A stretch of 40,274 nucleotides of DNA from Acidobacteriaceae bacterium (GCA_003142935.1 PLOG01000151.1:1-40274); one strand, 5' to 3'. Shown: positions 6,505 through 14,841, counted from the first letter of the stretch. Notes: generated from the sequence alone by a model not told the origin. A program made the numbers and translations.

Positions 6505-8538
6505 TCACTCAGCGTCTGGCGCTTTATAGGGTTTCTGCAGATAGAGCCGCGCCTCGTTCACTGCTCCCTGGGTATTGTCGTTGGTCTGGACAGCCAGCCG
6601 GTATTCGTTCACCGCCCGGTCCCGCTGTCCGGTTACGTCAAAGATCTTGCCGATCTGGATGTGACTCCAGACCTCGGTCCAGCGCGGTTCATCGTCGCCG
6701 CGCAGCGCATCCCGATACGAATTTACGCTGGCCTGGTAGTTGTGCTGGCTAAACAGCACTTCGCCAATCCTGTAGCTGGCCAGGGAACTCTGCGGGTTTG
6801 CATCGAGTGCCTTTTTGTACTCTGTCAAGCCGCCCGCCAGGTCGCCTTCCGCTACCAACTGCTGTCCCATCAGAATTGCGATCCGCACCTGCAAATCGGG
6901 GGTCGTCTTCAGAACCCAGTCTTCGGGATCGATGCTGATGCGCCGCGGCCGTCCGAAAGTATCCACAACGTATTGAGTGTCGGTGCCCACCACCTCGATC
7001 TTCTGGTTTTCCGTCTTGCCGTCGGTCTCGATCCGCAAGTCGACCGGCATCCGGAACAGGTCAAGGTCCTGCTGAATCTCTCCGATGGTCCTGAATCCCT
7101 TGTTGTTTCCCAGCCGGTATACGGCGTATTTGTCAGTAAATCGCGGCGCGCCGGTGCCGTCAATCCATTGCGCGAAGAACGAGGTTAACTGCTGCTGGCT
7201 CTGCGACTCCGCCACCTTCACCAGGTCCTGCGTCCGGATCGAACTGTCTGTGTACTGGCTCAGAGTCCCCTTGAGGATTTCCAGGAAGGCCTTGTTGCCC
7301 ACCTCTCCACGCAGCATATGGAAGACCATCGCGCCCTTTTCAAGGGTCATGGACTGGAACTGCGGCGAGAACGGAGCCAGCCGGCCCACGCTCGACAGCG
7401 GGGTCGTGTCGTACGCCAGCGCCCCTGCCGAAACGTCTTCAAGAGCTGCATTCATTGCGCTTCTGCCGCTATCGTCCTCCAGAAACATCAGCTCGCCGTA
7501 GCGCGACATGCCATTTGTAATCCAGGCGTCGCTCAGCGTGCGCGGACTCACCTCGCATCCCCACCACTGATGCGCAATGGTATTGGCCAGCAGCCTGACG
7601 CCGCTCTTGTCGCCCACTCTCGCGCTCTGAATCGCCGCCAGTTCCGGAGCCCACACTGCGGGCAAGGTGTCGTCCGGCACCTCCATTACGTTCAAATGGC
7701 TGGTCTCCGGTTCTCCAAAGCTGTCAGTGAAGAAGTCGTATTCCTTGGTCGCCATCTGCGCCAGTTGGTTCGCAGACGCCTGGTGGCTGATGCTTACGTA
7801 TACCTTCACATTTCCCGCGCCCGCCGAAATCGGCCCTACGTACCGCCCCGCAATCACGGTTCCAGGAAATCCCGGCTTCTTCCAGTTGAAGGTGAACTCG
7901 TCTCCCGGCTTGCCGTTGCTGAGTGTGACGGACTTCGACGCCCCCTCGGCGCCGCTCGAGAAGGCCTTCATTCCCTGGGGTACGCGGATATGCATCTCCG
8001 CCGTAAACCGGTCGGTCATATAGCCGGTTGTCGGGAACCATCGTGCCGCGTAAAGCAGGTAGCTGATCGGCTCCTGGATAGCGGCCAGCTTCAGGCCCTC
8101 GATCGGGCCATCCTCGCTACCGGTGAGAGTGCCCTCGTACTCGAAGGTCCAGTGCAGGGTCTTGCCCTGCACGAAGGCCGTGCCCGGAGTTACCCGGATC
8201 GAACCATCTGCCGTCCGCTCCCCCTCCAGCAGTTTGCCGCTCTCGTCGGTAATCTTGGTCAACTTCAGCGCGGGATGAAAACCAAAATTCACCACGTCAA
8301 GGTTCGGAGGCGCTGTAAAGCTGACCACCGCTTTGGCCGTCAGATGGTGCGCAGCAGTATCCAGCTCGGCATCGATTACATAGCCGGTAATGTCCAGCGC
8401 CGGCCGCTCCGCTCTTTGCCCCGCCGCCGGAACAGCCATCGTCATTCCCACGGCCAGAAATGCCGTCAGGATGCTTGCCGCGCCTGCCAAGAAATGCAGT
8501 CCGCACCGAAACCGGGTGTTCCGTTCATGTCCACGCAT
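6505..8538 (-). CDS. Catalytically degenerate M1-family peptidase paralogue with TPRs
   Basis: A 677-residue exported protein (signal peptide within residues 12-41). Residues about 48-250 form the M1 N-terminal beta domain, residues about 250-460 the thermolysin-like domain, and residues about 555-670 TPR-like helices (VRIAILMGQQLVAEGDLAGG, ASYRIGEVLFSQHNYQAS). The zinc motif HExxH is replaced by N319-T320-I-A-H323 while the following QWWG is kept, and the distal Glu ligand, expected 19 residues after the second His, is Asn342 in DAWITNGMSRYGE. No GAMEN exopeptidase motif is seen; the place reads VWAPELAAIQSARVG. So this is an M1 fold without catalytic zinc, perhaps a binding or scaffold protein. 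It follows lpxB with a 79-base gap; AAGGAT lies ten bases before the ATG. Confidence 0.8.
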   Translation of the reverse strand: MRGHERNTRFRCGLHFLAGAASILTAFLAVGMTMAVPAAGQRAERPALDITGYVIDAELDTAAHHLTAKAVVSFTAPPNLDVVNFGFHPALKLTKITDESGKLLEGERTADGSIRVTPGTAFVQGKTLHWTFEYEGTLTGSEDGPIEGLKLAAIQEPISYLLYAARWFPTTGYMTDRFTAEMHIRVPQGMKAFSSGAEGASKSVTLSNGKPGDEFTFNWKKPGFPGTVIAGRYVGPISAGAGNVKVYVSISHQASANQLAQMATKEYDFFTDSFGEPETSHLNVMEVPDDTLPAVWAPELAAIQSARVGDKSGVRLLANTIAHQWWGCEVSPRTLSDAWITNGMSRYGELMFLEDDSGRSAMNAALEDVSAGALAYDTTPLSSVGRLAPFSPQFQSMTLEKGAMVFHMLRGEVGNKAFLEILKGTLSQYTDSSIRTQDLVKVAESQSQQQLTSFFAQWIDGTGAPRFTDKYAVYRLGNNKGFRTIGEIQQDLDLFRMPVDLRIETDGKTENQKIEVVGTDTQYVVDTFGRPRRISIDPEDWVLKTTPDLQVRIAILMGQQLVAEGDLAGGLTEYKKALDANPQSSLASYRIGEVLFSQHNYQASVNSYRDALRGDDEPRWTEVWSHIQIGKIFDVTGQRDRAVNEYRLAVQTNDNTQGAVNEARLYLQKPYKAPDAE

Positions 8539-8617
8539 AGCAGTTATCCTTGCATTTCCGTCCCTGCGCTTCCGCCTTTGTTCCGGCGGCCGTTCTCAGG
8601 GCCCAGATCGATTCCAT

Positions 8618-9886
8618 TCAGGATTGCACAGCCCGTTCGACTGCTGCCGGGGAAGAGGCTTCAAGTTCTTCAAGGGCGATCGTCGCCACCCGCTCAATGG
8701 CGCCGACGGTTCCTTCGATATTTCTTGCCGGATCAACCGCCGGCCGCACTCTCAACGCGTCTCGAATCGTCCCCAACCCCTTCATCATGGACTCGTGAGC
8801 GACCCCGTCCGGTAGCAGCGGCTGTAACTGTTGGACGATATTTGCCGCCGTAAAGTTATGCTGAATCAGCTCCGGAACCACCTGTTTGCCCGCGATCAGG
8901 TTGGCCATGGCCACGTGCGGCACCTTCACCACGCGCTTGGCGATCGCATAGGTCAGCGCCGACACCCGGTACACGACCACAAAAGGATTGCCGATCAGCG
9001 CCGCCTCCACCGTAGCCGTGCCGCTGGCGACTACCGAGGCGCGGGCGTGGAAGAGGGCGGCACGGGCATCATCCACAAGCCGGACCAAATGCCCGCTTCC
9101 GTGATCCTTTACGATCTGTAGCACCTCGGCGCGCTGGGCCAAGCTGAGCGTTGGCGCCAATGGAACCATAAACTCGAACGTCTCCGAAGCGGGGAACTCG
9201 AACGCCCCCGGCGCGGGCGCAGCCGACTGCAGTTTCCGTGCGGCTTCCAGCATCTCAGGGAGGTGGTCACGGATCTCGCGGGCGCGGCTGCCTGGGAGCA
9301 AGCCGATCCATGTTCGGGCGGCGTCCATGCCATTTTCTGCCGCAAACTGCTCGCGCGTTATGGTGGGCAGGGGCAACTCAGCCAGCGGATGGCCTACGAA
9401 TTCCGCCTTGACGCCGTTCTCCCGGTAAAACGCCTCCTCGAAGGGGAAGATTACCAGCATCTTGCGAATGTACCTTTGCACCAGCTTGATGCGGTGCTTC
9501 TTCCAGGCCCACAACTGCGGGCTCACAAAGAAAATCACCGGAACCCCAAGCCGATGAAATTCCCTGGCCAGCCTGAAATGGATCTCGGGGAAGTCGATCA
9601 GCACGGCTACGTCTGGCCGGCGCGTGCGGATCGCCTTTTTCAGCTTGCGAAACTCGCGATAAATGCGCGGCAGGTGCAGTACCACCTCGGTCAAGCCCAT
9701 CACCGCCATATCTTCCGAGCGCACCACGCGTTCGACGCCCGCCGCCTGCATCCGCTCGCCGCCCATGCCGAAGAGTTGCGGAGTTTGACCGCCGACCGCG
9801 AGACGGCGCTGAAGAGCCGCGGCGAGCAGAGCCCCATAATGCTCGCCGCTTGCCTCGCCTGCCGAGATAAAGATGGTTGGGGGCAT
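8618..9886 (-). CDS. lpxB: Lipid-A-disaccharide synthase
   Basis: A 422-residue glycosyltransferase (family GT19) that joins UDP-2,3-diacylglucosamine and lipid X to give the lipid A disaccharide on the inner face of the cytoplasmic membrane. Family blocks are clear: IFISAGEASGEHYGALL at the N-terminus, PDVAVLIDFPEIHFRLA, PVIFFVSPQLWAWKKHRI, GHPLAE, IGLLPGSRAREIRDHLPEML and, near the C-terminus, VASGTATVEAALIGNPFVVVYR with PHVAMANLIAGKQVVPELIQ. It is about 40 residues longer than the E. coli enzyme, mostly in the middle and at the C-terminus. There is no clear ribosome site before ATG 9886. It is divergent from hicAB and followed by the M1-like gene. Its presence shows that the host makes LPS. 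Confidence 0.95.
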   Translation of the reverse strand: MPPTIFISAGEASGEHYGALLAAALQRRLAVGGQTPQLFGMGGERMQAAGVERVVRSEDMAVMGLTEVVLHLPRIYREFRKLKKAIRTRRPDVAVLIDFPEIHFRLAREFHRLGVPVIFFVSPQLWAWKKHRIKLVQRYIRKMLVIFPFEEAFYRENGVKAEFVGHPLAELPLPTITREQFAAENGMDAARTWIGLLPGSRAREIRDHLPEMLEAARKLQSAAPAPGAFEFPASETFEFMVPLAPTLSLAQRAEVLQIVKDHGSGHLVRLVDDARAALFHARASVVASGTATVEAALIGNPFVVVYRVSALTYAIAKRVVKVPHVAMANLIAGKQVVPELIQHNFTAANIVQQLQPLLPDGVAHESMMKGLGTIRDALRVRPAVDPARNIEGTVGAIERVATIALEELEASSPAAVERAVQS

Positions 9887-9969
9887 GAGTTTGATCGCCG
9901 CCTCGTGCGCTGCTGGTCACCATCATAGCGGCTCCGTGTCGCAGTCCGTTCAACCTCTTCCGTGGACTC

Positions 9970-9997
9970 TTGATAGCGGATTGCGCTATCATATCTA
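9970..9997 (+). promoter_or_regulatory. hicAB promoter with palindromic operator
   Basis: TTGATA (9970-9975) and TATCTA (9992-9997) are spaced by 16 bases and form a plausible sigma-70 promoter, with a start of transcription near 10004 and hicA beginning at 10036. A perfect 8-bp inverted repeat, TGATAGCG (9971-9978) and CGCTATCA (9984-9991) with a 5-base centre, covers the -35 box and the whole spacer. A two-fold site in that position is what an autorepressing ribbon-helix-helix antitoxin such as HicB would need. Confidence 0.65.
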
Positions 9998-10035
9998 TTG
10001 TGCGCAAGGGAAAGAACGAGTAGGATTCCTTTGCG

Positions 10036-10290
10036 ATGAACAAGGCGCAACAGGCTACGCTAAACGCAGTCTTTCATCGCCCGACAAAGGCGAATATCCG
10101 ATGGTCCGCGATTGAATCGCTGATACGGGCCCTGGGGGGCGAGGTAAGCGAGCGTGCCGGAAGCCGGGTTGCGGCGCGATTGAATGGAGTGACCGCCATC
10201 TTTCACCGTCCGCATCCCCGGCCTGAGACCAAGAAGGGCGCGGTCGATGCTGTGCGCCAGTTTCTTGTCAACGCAGGTGTAAGGCCATGA
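10036..10290 (+). CDS. hicA: HicA-family toxin (mRNA interferase)
   Basis: An 84-residue protein with the double-stranded-RNA-binding-like fold of HicA toxins, which cleave mRNA during growth arrest. Diagnostic blocks are IRWSAIESLIRALGGEV, ERAGSRVAARLNGVTAIFHR and the RPHPRPETKKGAVDAVRQFL helix, with the conserved His in FHRPHP as the probable catalytic group. This is the somewhat longer HicA subtype in which the His follows the LNGV strand. The stop codon overlaps the hicB start as ATGA. The gene stands between lpxB (divergent) and the DAHP synthase gene (convergent), not next to phage genes. Confidence 0.9.
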   Translation: MNKAQQATLNAVFHRPTKANIRWSAIESLIRALGGEVSERAGSRVAARLNGVTAIFHRPHPRPETKKGAVDAVRQFLVNAGVRP

Positions 10291-10610
10291 TGGAATACAA
10301 AGGCTATATCGGCGGTCCCATCGACTTCGATCCGGAAGAAAACACCTTTTCTGGAATCGTCGCCGGGCTGCGGGATGTGATTCATTTCGAGGGCGCGTCG
10401 GCCAAAGAACTGACGCGGGCCTTCCGCGAGAGCATCGACAGCTATCTGGAGCTGTGCGCCGAGACCGGCCAACAGCCCGACCGCCTCTTCAACGGTAAGA
10501 TTCTGGTGCGCACCGAGCCGGAACTGCACCGCAAAGCAGCTCTCCGCGCCGCCGTCGAGGGCGTAAGTCTGAGCCGCTGGATCTCCCGGCAGATTGATGC
10601 CGCGCCGTAA
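10287..10610 (+). CDS. hicB: HicB-family antitoxin
   Basis: A 107-residue antitoxin. The N-terminal part (YKGYIGGPIDFDPEENTFSG, IVAGLRDVIHFEGASAKEL, FRESIDSYLELCAETGQQP) is the partial RNase-H-like HicB fold that covers the toxin; the C-terminal part (KILVRTEPELHRKAALRAAV, SLSRWISRQID) is a ribbon-helix-helix DNA-binding domain that would bind the palindrome at 9971-9991. The start may be ATG 10287, overlapping the hicA stop, or ATG 10290. The stop is only three bases from the stop of the convergent DAHP synthase gene. Confidence 0.92.
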   Translation: MMEYKGYIGGPIDFDPEENTFSGIVAGLRDVIHFEGASAKELTRAFRESIDSYLELCAETGQQPDRLFNGKILVRTEPELHRKAALRAAVEGVSLSRWISRQIDAAP

Positions 10611-10613
10611 AGG

Positions 10614-11672
10614 TCATTTTCCGCGCCGCGCCCGCACCGCCTCAGCCAGTTCCGCGAGCAGCGTCCGCGTTTCGGCCCAGTCGATGCAGCCATCCGTAAT
10701 GCTCTGGCCATAAACCAGCGGCTGTCCGGGGACCAGCGGTTGCGCCCCTGCCACCAGGTTGCTCTCGATCATTACGCCCAGAATCCGTGGGTCTCCCGCC
10801 GCAATTTGGCCGGCCACATCGTGGCACACCAGCGCCTGCCGCCGGTAGTCCTTGCTGCTGTTGGCGTGACTGAAGTCGATCATGATGCGCGGCGCAATTC
10901 CCGCCTTCTCCATCTTGGCCGCGGTATCGGCCACGCAGTCCGCCGTGTAGTTCACCGTATTCCTCCCGCCGCGCAGAATAATGTGGCAGTCGGGATTGCC
11001 GGTGGTTACAAAGATCGCGGATTGACCATGCTTGGTATGCCCCAGGAATGTATGCGAATGCGCCGCGGAGAGAATCGCGTCGATGGCTACCTGCACATCG
11101 CCCGAGGTCGCATTCTTGAAGCCCACCGGACAGGAGACGCCCGACACCAGTTGGCGGTGAACCTGGCTCTCGGTGGTGCGCGCCCCGATTGCGCCCCAGC
11201 TCACCAGCCCGGCGATGTATTGCGGCGAAATCATGTCGAGGAATTCGGTTCCCGTGGGCACGCCTGCCTCGGCCAGGTCCAGCAGCAGGTGCCGCGCCTG
11301 CCGAAGGCCGTCGTTGATCTTGAAGGATTGGTCGAGATAGGGATCGTTGATGAGCCCCTTCCATCCAATCGTCGTGCGCGGCTTTTCGAAGTAGACGCGC
11401 ATCACGATGCGCAGGTCGCTGGAAAACTCGTCGATCGCGTTCTTCAGCAGCCAGCCGTACTCGCGCGCGGCAGCAGTGTCATGAATGGAGCAGGGCCCCG
11501 CCAGAACCAGCAACCGCGAATCGTCGCCGTTCAAAATCTCGGTAATTTCGGCGCGGGTTCTGAAGATCGTCTCCGAGGCAGCCTCGGTGACGGGGAACTC
11601 TTCCTCGAGAAACACCGGCGGAAGAACCACTTTCGTCCATTGAATGTGAATGTCTTCTGTTGTATGGAACAT
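10614..11672 (-). CDS. aroF: 3-deoxy-7-phosphoheptulonate (DAHP) synthase, class I
   Basis: A 352-residue enzyme for the first step of the shikimate pathway (phosphoenolpyruvate + erythrose 4-phosphate to DAHP). It matches the E. coli AroF/G/H type throughout: LLVLAGPCSIHD, IVMRVYFEKPRTTIGWKGLI, GTEFLDMISPQYIAGLVSWG, AIGARTTESQVHRQLVSG, CPVGFKNATSGDVQVAIDAI, IMIDFSHANSSKDYRRQ and YGQSITDGCIDW. Metal ligands of the family (Cys in GPCSIH, His in SHANSS, Glu in MIESN, Asp in ITDGC) are all present. Start ATG 11672 aligns with the usual N-terminus and has GGGAAAGAG upstream; the same frame stays open 63 codons further. The regulating amino acid cannot be told from the sequence, so the choice among aroF, aroG and aroH is nominal. 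Confidence 0.93.
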   Translation of the reverse strand: MFHTTEDIHIQWTKVVLPPVFLEEEFPVTEAASETIFRTRAEITEILNGDDSRLLVLAGPCSIHDTAAAREYGWLLKNAIDEFSSDLRIVMRVYFEKPRTTIGWKGLINDPYLDQSFKINDGLRQARHLLLDLAEAGVPTGTEFLDMISPQYIAGLVSWGAIGARTTESQVHRQLVSGVSCPVGFKNATSGDVQVAIDAILSAAHSHTFLGHTKHGQSAIFVTTGNPDCHIILRGGRNTVNYTADCVADTAAKMEKAGIAPRIMIDFSHANSSKDYRRQALVCHDVAGQIAAGDPRILGVMIESNLVAGAQPLVPGQPLVYGQSITDGCIDWAETRTLLAELAEAVRARRGK

Positions 11673-11911
11673 GGCTCTTTCCCGGCGCGGCGCGGTTCGT
11701 TGGGGGATACAGCCTTGGACGTCCGCTTGATTGCGCCCCTCTTTAAAATCTATCAGCACAAGAAGAAACGGAATTCCGGCCTTCTGAAAGCTGAACAATT
11801 CAAGCATGAAGGGACGACCGCGAATGCAGCAAGGCAGCAACTGCGGGATCGACTTACACATAACCTTGCGCGGATCGGCATGGCAGCCGGAGCCTCCGCG
11901 GGGAAACGGAA

Positions 11912-12262
11912 TCAGAATATGATGTGGTGCTTCGGAGTGGAGCCGGCGCCGATGTACTCCTTGCCCTTTTCGACGCGCGAAACGTCGCTGTAAAGGTGGG
12001 TCTCCTTCGCATTCGTCTCCGAATTATTGAAGGTAAACGATGTGTCCGCGAGCGTGTTCACGGTGCCAGTGCATTCGGTGGAGTTGTTGAACTCAAGATG
12101 CAAAAGCGTACCTGTCTTGTACCTGGAAAGCCTTTTCTCGATCTTTTGCCCGTGCTTATCGGTCTTCGGTCCGGACTGAGCCTGGCACACGGACACACAC
12201 CCGGCCAATATCAGGGCCGCCGCAAGACAAAGCGCCAATTTGCTCCCCCAAAAAGCTCTCAT
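11912..12262 (-). CDS. Small lipoprotein of unknown function
   Basis: A 116-residue protein with a lipoprotein signal: KLALCLAAALILAGC, lipobox LAGC with Cys22 as the lipid site. The mature part is short and beta-rich (KTGTLLHLEFNNSTECTGTV, TSFTFNNSETNAKETHLY), with one further Cys pair possible. GGAGG four bases before the ATG is a strong ribosome site. It precedes the DAHP synthase gene on the same strand but 239 bases separate them. I recognise no family. Confidence 0.75.
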   Translation of the reverse strand: MRAFWGSKLALCLAAALILAGCVSVCQAQSGPKTDKHGQKIEKRLSRYKTGTLLHLEFNNSTECTGTVNTLADTSFTFNNSETNAKETHLYSDVSRVEKGKEYIGAGSTPKHHIIF

Positions 12263-12328
12263 ACCGCCTCCAAAAAGTGAATTGTACTTCGCTTTGTTGC
12301 CGCCCCGTTCTTTGGTCTCCCGCAGGCG

Positions 12329-13309
12329 CTATTTTTGGTAACGTTGTTCCCCCGCTTCCAAGGATACTCCCAGCTGATTCTGCTCCGGCGGCAGCGGGCA
12401 TGTCGCGTAAACCGTGTACGCGCACGGCGGATTCTCAAGCCGATTGAAATCCAATATCAGGCTGCCGGGTTGATCGAGTCCATGGTCAGGCAGCCCGGTG
12501 TGCAGAAATCGTCCCCCGCCATAGGTCGTGGTCTTGCTCGTCTCATCTCTCAAGATAAAGAACAATGTTTTGCCCGCAGGGTCTTCAATTACCGGCTCCA
12601 GATGAAGAACTTCATCGTCGAGCAGGAATACAGCCAGCCCCGGCGCCGGCAGTTTGAGCGTGGTGCCGATCGCCGTGGGGATCTCCTCCACCTGCGCCGG
12701 CTTGAAGGGAACCCACCGCGCCGTCACCCGGTAACTCGGGTTGGGCGCGTACCAGTTGAGCCCATGAAACCCCGCTCGCGCCGGCGAATCCGCGTCCTTG
12801 ATGCGCGCCACATAACGGTCGCCCCGCTTGAGCACCACCAAAGACATCCCATGCCAGGCAATGGTTGTGGGCTTCGCGCCGTCCACCACGAGAGAACCCT
12901 CTCGCGCCGGCTTCCCATCGATCGTCAGACCAGGAGGAAAACCCCCTGCCGGCGCCAGCAACTGCACAACTTCATCTGTCGCCTTCCCGCTTACCGTCAG
13001 GAGCCCCAAGTGCGCGGGAGCCTGTGCCGGCATCCGAATCTGACTGTCCGCGCTTGAACCCACCGAGTTGAAACCGGTCTTCAGCCATTCAAGACCAGCC
13101 AGGGATAGCCACCCGTCCGGCGCCGAGATTTCCTTTTCATGCGCTGCGCGCCAGGCGGCCAACTCCTGCCACTGCGTCAGTTCTATTACGGTTTGCGGAG
13201 CAGGTTGGTGAGCGGCGGTTTGGGCGTCGGCAACCCGGCCGGCCAGGGACAGAAACCCTCCGCCGGTGAGGGCCAGCACGAAAACAGATGGACGGGCCAA
13301 GCCGTGCAT
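12329..13309 (-). CDS. DUF1684 exported protein
   Basis: A 326-residue protein with an N-terminal signal region (SVFVLALTGGGFLSLAGRVA DAQ) and the DUF1684 signature in order: WRAAHEKEISAPDGWLSLAG, GLEWLKTGFNSVGSS, then a basic/beta middle part with WYAPNPSYRVTARWVPF, GGGRFLHTGLPD and the C-terminal block GSLILDFNRLENPPCAYTVY followed by TCPLPPEQNQL. The family is common in Bacteroidota, Actinobacteria and Acidobacteriota; its biochemical role is not established. I chose ATG 13309, with AGGAG some eleven bases upstream, because the signal peptide follows directly; ATG 13336 and the frame to 13429 are alternatives. Confidence 0.82.
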   Translation of the reverse strand: MHGLARPSVFVLALTGGGFLSLAGRVADAQTAAHQPAPQTVIELTQWQELAAWRAAHEKEISAPDGWLSLAGLEWLKTGFNSVGSSADSQIRMPAQAPAHLGLLTVSGKATDEVVQLLAPAGGFPPGLTIDGKPAREGSLVVDGAKPTTIAWHGMSLVVLKRGDRYVARIKDADSPARAGFHGLNWYAPNPSYRVTARWVPFKPAQVEEIPTAIGTTLKLPAPGLAVFLLDDEVLHLEPVIEDPAGKTLFFILRDETSKTTTYGGGRFLHTGLPDHGLDQPGSLILDFNRLENPPCAYTVYATCPLPPEQNQLGVSLEAGEQRYQK

Positions 13310-13542
13310 TACCAATTCAACTCCTCTTTCCTTCATTAAACTTCGGCTCTCGATGGAAACATGCGGTGTGATGGAGGTAGTCTCATCGAGCAAAAAACCA
13401 GCATAGCGCGCACAACCATCTTCCTCCATCCACTGCTTAAGGGCAACGACGCTCAGACGCTTTGCCGTTTCAGCATGCCTTCACTGGGCGTAGAATGGAT
13501 TCCTTGCGGGGAGTTAGTTGCAGCCTCGAGAAGCATTAAACC

Positions 13543-14673
13543 ATGAACAGGTCACACAAAATCTGCACGGCGCTGCTTTTTTTCGTGCCGGTCCTGTTGA
13601 GTGCACAGCAATCTGCTTCACCAACTTCTAAAACCGCCCCTCCAACCGAGCCTGAGAACCCGGTGCTGATGGACCGCCCCGCAGTTCATCCGGCAGTGGC
13701 CGCCGCTGGCAGGAATCGCATCCAGCTTGATGTCGTCGTCACCGATGCAAAGGGAAACCCGGTTTCCGGACTGACCCAGCAGGACTTTACGCTTCTCGAC
13801 GACAAGCATCCGGAGCCCATCGCCTCTTTCCACGCCTACGACGCAGCCGCCAAAAAGCCCGACCCTTCGGTTCAGGTCATCTTGGTCCTCGACATGGTGA
13901 ACATAGGCTTCAATCAAGTCTCTTACTCACGGCAGCAGATGATGAGGTTCTTTCAGGAAAATGGCGGCCATCTAACCCAGCCGGTATCGATCTACCTCTT
14001 GACCGAAGACGGAGTGAGTTTGCAGCCTGCGTCGTCCACGGATGGCAATGTGGAAGCCGAGGAACTTAACCAGATCGAAACCCGTCTGCGTACCATAAAC
14101 CGGTCGTCCGGTGTTTATGGCGCCATCGAACGATTCGAGCTCTCTCTGCGCGCCATTTATTCGATCGTGCAGACGCAAACCACCAAGCCAGGCCGGAAGA
14201 TCCTCATCTGGGTTGGCCCCGGATGGCCCATGCTAAGTGGCCTGGGATTCAGCGATGCGTCGGCCAGAGAGCAGCGGCAGAACTTTGATATGATCGTTGC
14301 GCTCTCAACCGAATTGCGGGAGAATCACACTGCCCTCTACAGCATCTCTTCGGGCGATTTCACCCCATATAGCTTCCTCTATCAGAGCTTTTTGAAAGGC
14401 GTGCGATCACCGCAGGAGGAGAAGAACGGCGACTTGGACGTGAAGGTTCTGGCAACCCAAAGCGGAGGACTTGCCCTGGGCCCGGATAATAATATGACAG
14501 CACAGATCGAAAAGTGCGTCCGCGATGCGAGCGCCTTCTACACCATCTCCTTCGATCCTCCCCGTGCCGACAGGCCCGACGAATATCATGATTTGAAGGT
14601 TCAGATAGACAAGCCGAAACTTACGGCCCGCACCAACACGGGCTATTACAACCAGTTACCGGTTCAGCGGTAG
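13543..14673 (+). CDS. VWFA-related acidobacterial domain protein
   Basis: A 376-residue exported protein (signal CTALLFFVPVLLSAQQ). After a Pro-rich linker comes the block IQLDVVVTDAKGNPVSGLTQ followed by QDFTLLDDKHPEPIASFHAY, the hallmark of the acidobacterial VWFA-related family, then a von Willebrand A-like domain (VQVILVLDMVNIGFNQVSYS, GRKILIWVGPGWPM) and the C-terminal FYTISFDPP block. The metal site (DxSxS) reads DMVNI, so the A domain is probably not a normal metal-dependent adhesion site. Families of this type occur in many copies per Terriglobia genome; function unknown, likely protein binding outside the inner membrane. It is divergent from the DUF1684 gene and just upstream of the hrcA promoter. 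Confidence 0.88.
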   Translation: MNRSHKICTALLFFVPVLLSAQQSASPTSKTAPPTEPENPVLMDRPAVHPAVAAAGRNRIQLDVVVTDAKGNPVSGLTQQDFTLLDDKHPEPIASFHAYDAAAKKPDPSVQVILVLDMVNIGFNQVSYSRQQMMRFFQENGGHLTQPVSIYLLTEDGVSLQPASSTDGNVEAEELNQIETRLRTINRSSGVYGAIERFELSLRAIYSIVQTQTTKPGRKILIWVGPGWPMLSGLGFSDASAREQRQNFDMIVALSTELRENHTALYSISSGDFTPYSFLYQSFLKGVRSPQEEKNGDLDVKVLATQSGGLALGPDNNMTAQIEKCVRDASAFYTISFDPPRADRPDEYHDLKVQIDKPKLTARTNTGYYNQLPVQR

Positions 14674-14675
14674 CC

Positions 14676-14705
14676 TTGACAGGGCCTTTCGAAACTCCCT
14701 ACAAT
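14676..14705 (+). promoter_or_regulatory. Consensus sigma-70 promoter of the hrcA heat-shock cluster
   Basis: TTGACA (14676-14681), an 18-base spacer and TACAAT (14700-14705). The -35 box starts three bases after the stop codon of the VWFA gene. Transcription would begin near 14712, 130 bases before hrcA. Confidence 0.8.
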
Positions 14706-14712
14706 CAAATTG

Positions 14713-14772
14713 GAGTGCTGTATCCATTTTCTGCAATAAGTGCTGAAGGAATATGCACTTAGCAGTCAAGTG
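14713..14772 (+). promoter_or_regulatory. Cluster of AGTGC/GCACT half-sites in the hrcA leader
   Basis: The segment just after the promoter holds GAGTGCTG (14713-14720), AAGTGCTG (14738-14745), GCACTT (14755-14760) and AAGTG (14768-14772). AAGTGC and GCACTT form an inverted repeat with 11 bases between them, and CACTT and AAGTG a second one with seven. The half-sites resemble those of CIRCE (GCACTC/GAGTGC) but not in the canonical order or spacing. A role as HrcA operator is inference. Confidence 0.4.
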
Positions 14773-14841
14773 TCAGGGTTGGGGACGCAGCCGGCAACCT
14801 TTGTTCCGCAGGCTTGCCAACCTTGATCGAGAGCTGGGAAG

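Noticed and set aside
7318-8853. Open frame of 511 codons opposite the M1-like gene and the lpxB end
   Set aside because: Spans two real genes in antisense and has shadow composition.
10740-11993. Open frame of 417 codons opposite the DAHP synthase gene
   Set aside because: Antisense shadow crossing into the lipoprotein gene; no recognisable motif.
14695-14721. Possible canonical CIRCE ending in GAGTGCTG
   Set aside because: The left arm at the required distance reads CTCCCTACA and does not match TTAGCACTC.
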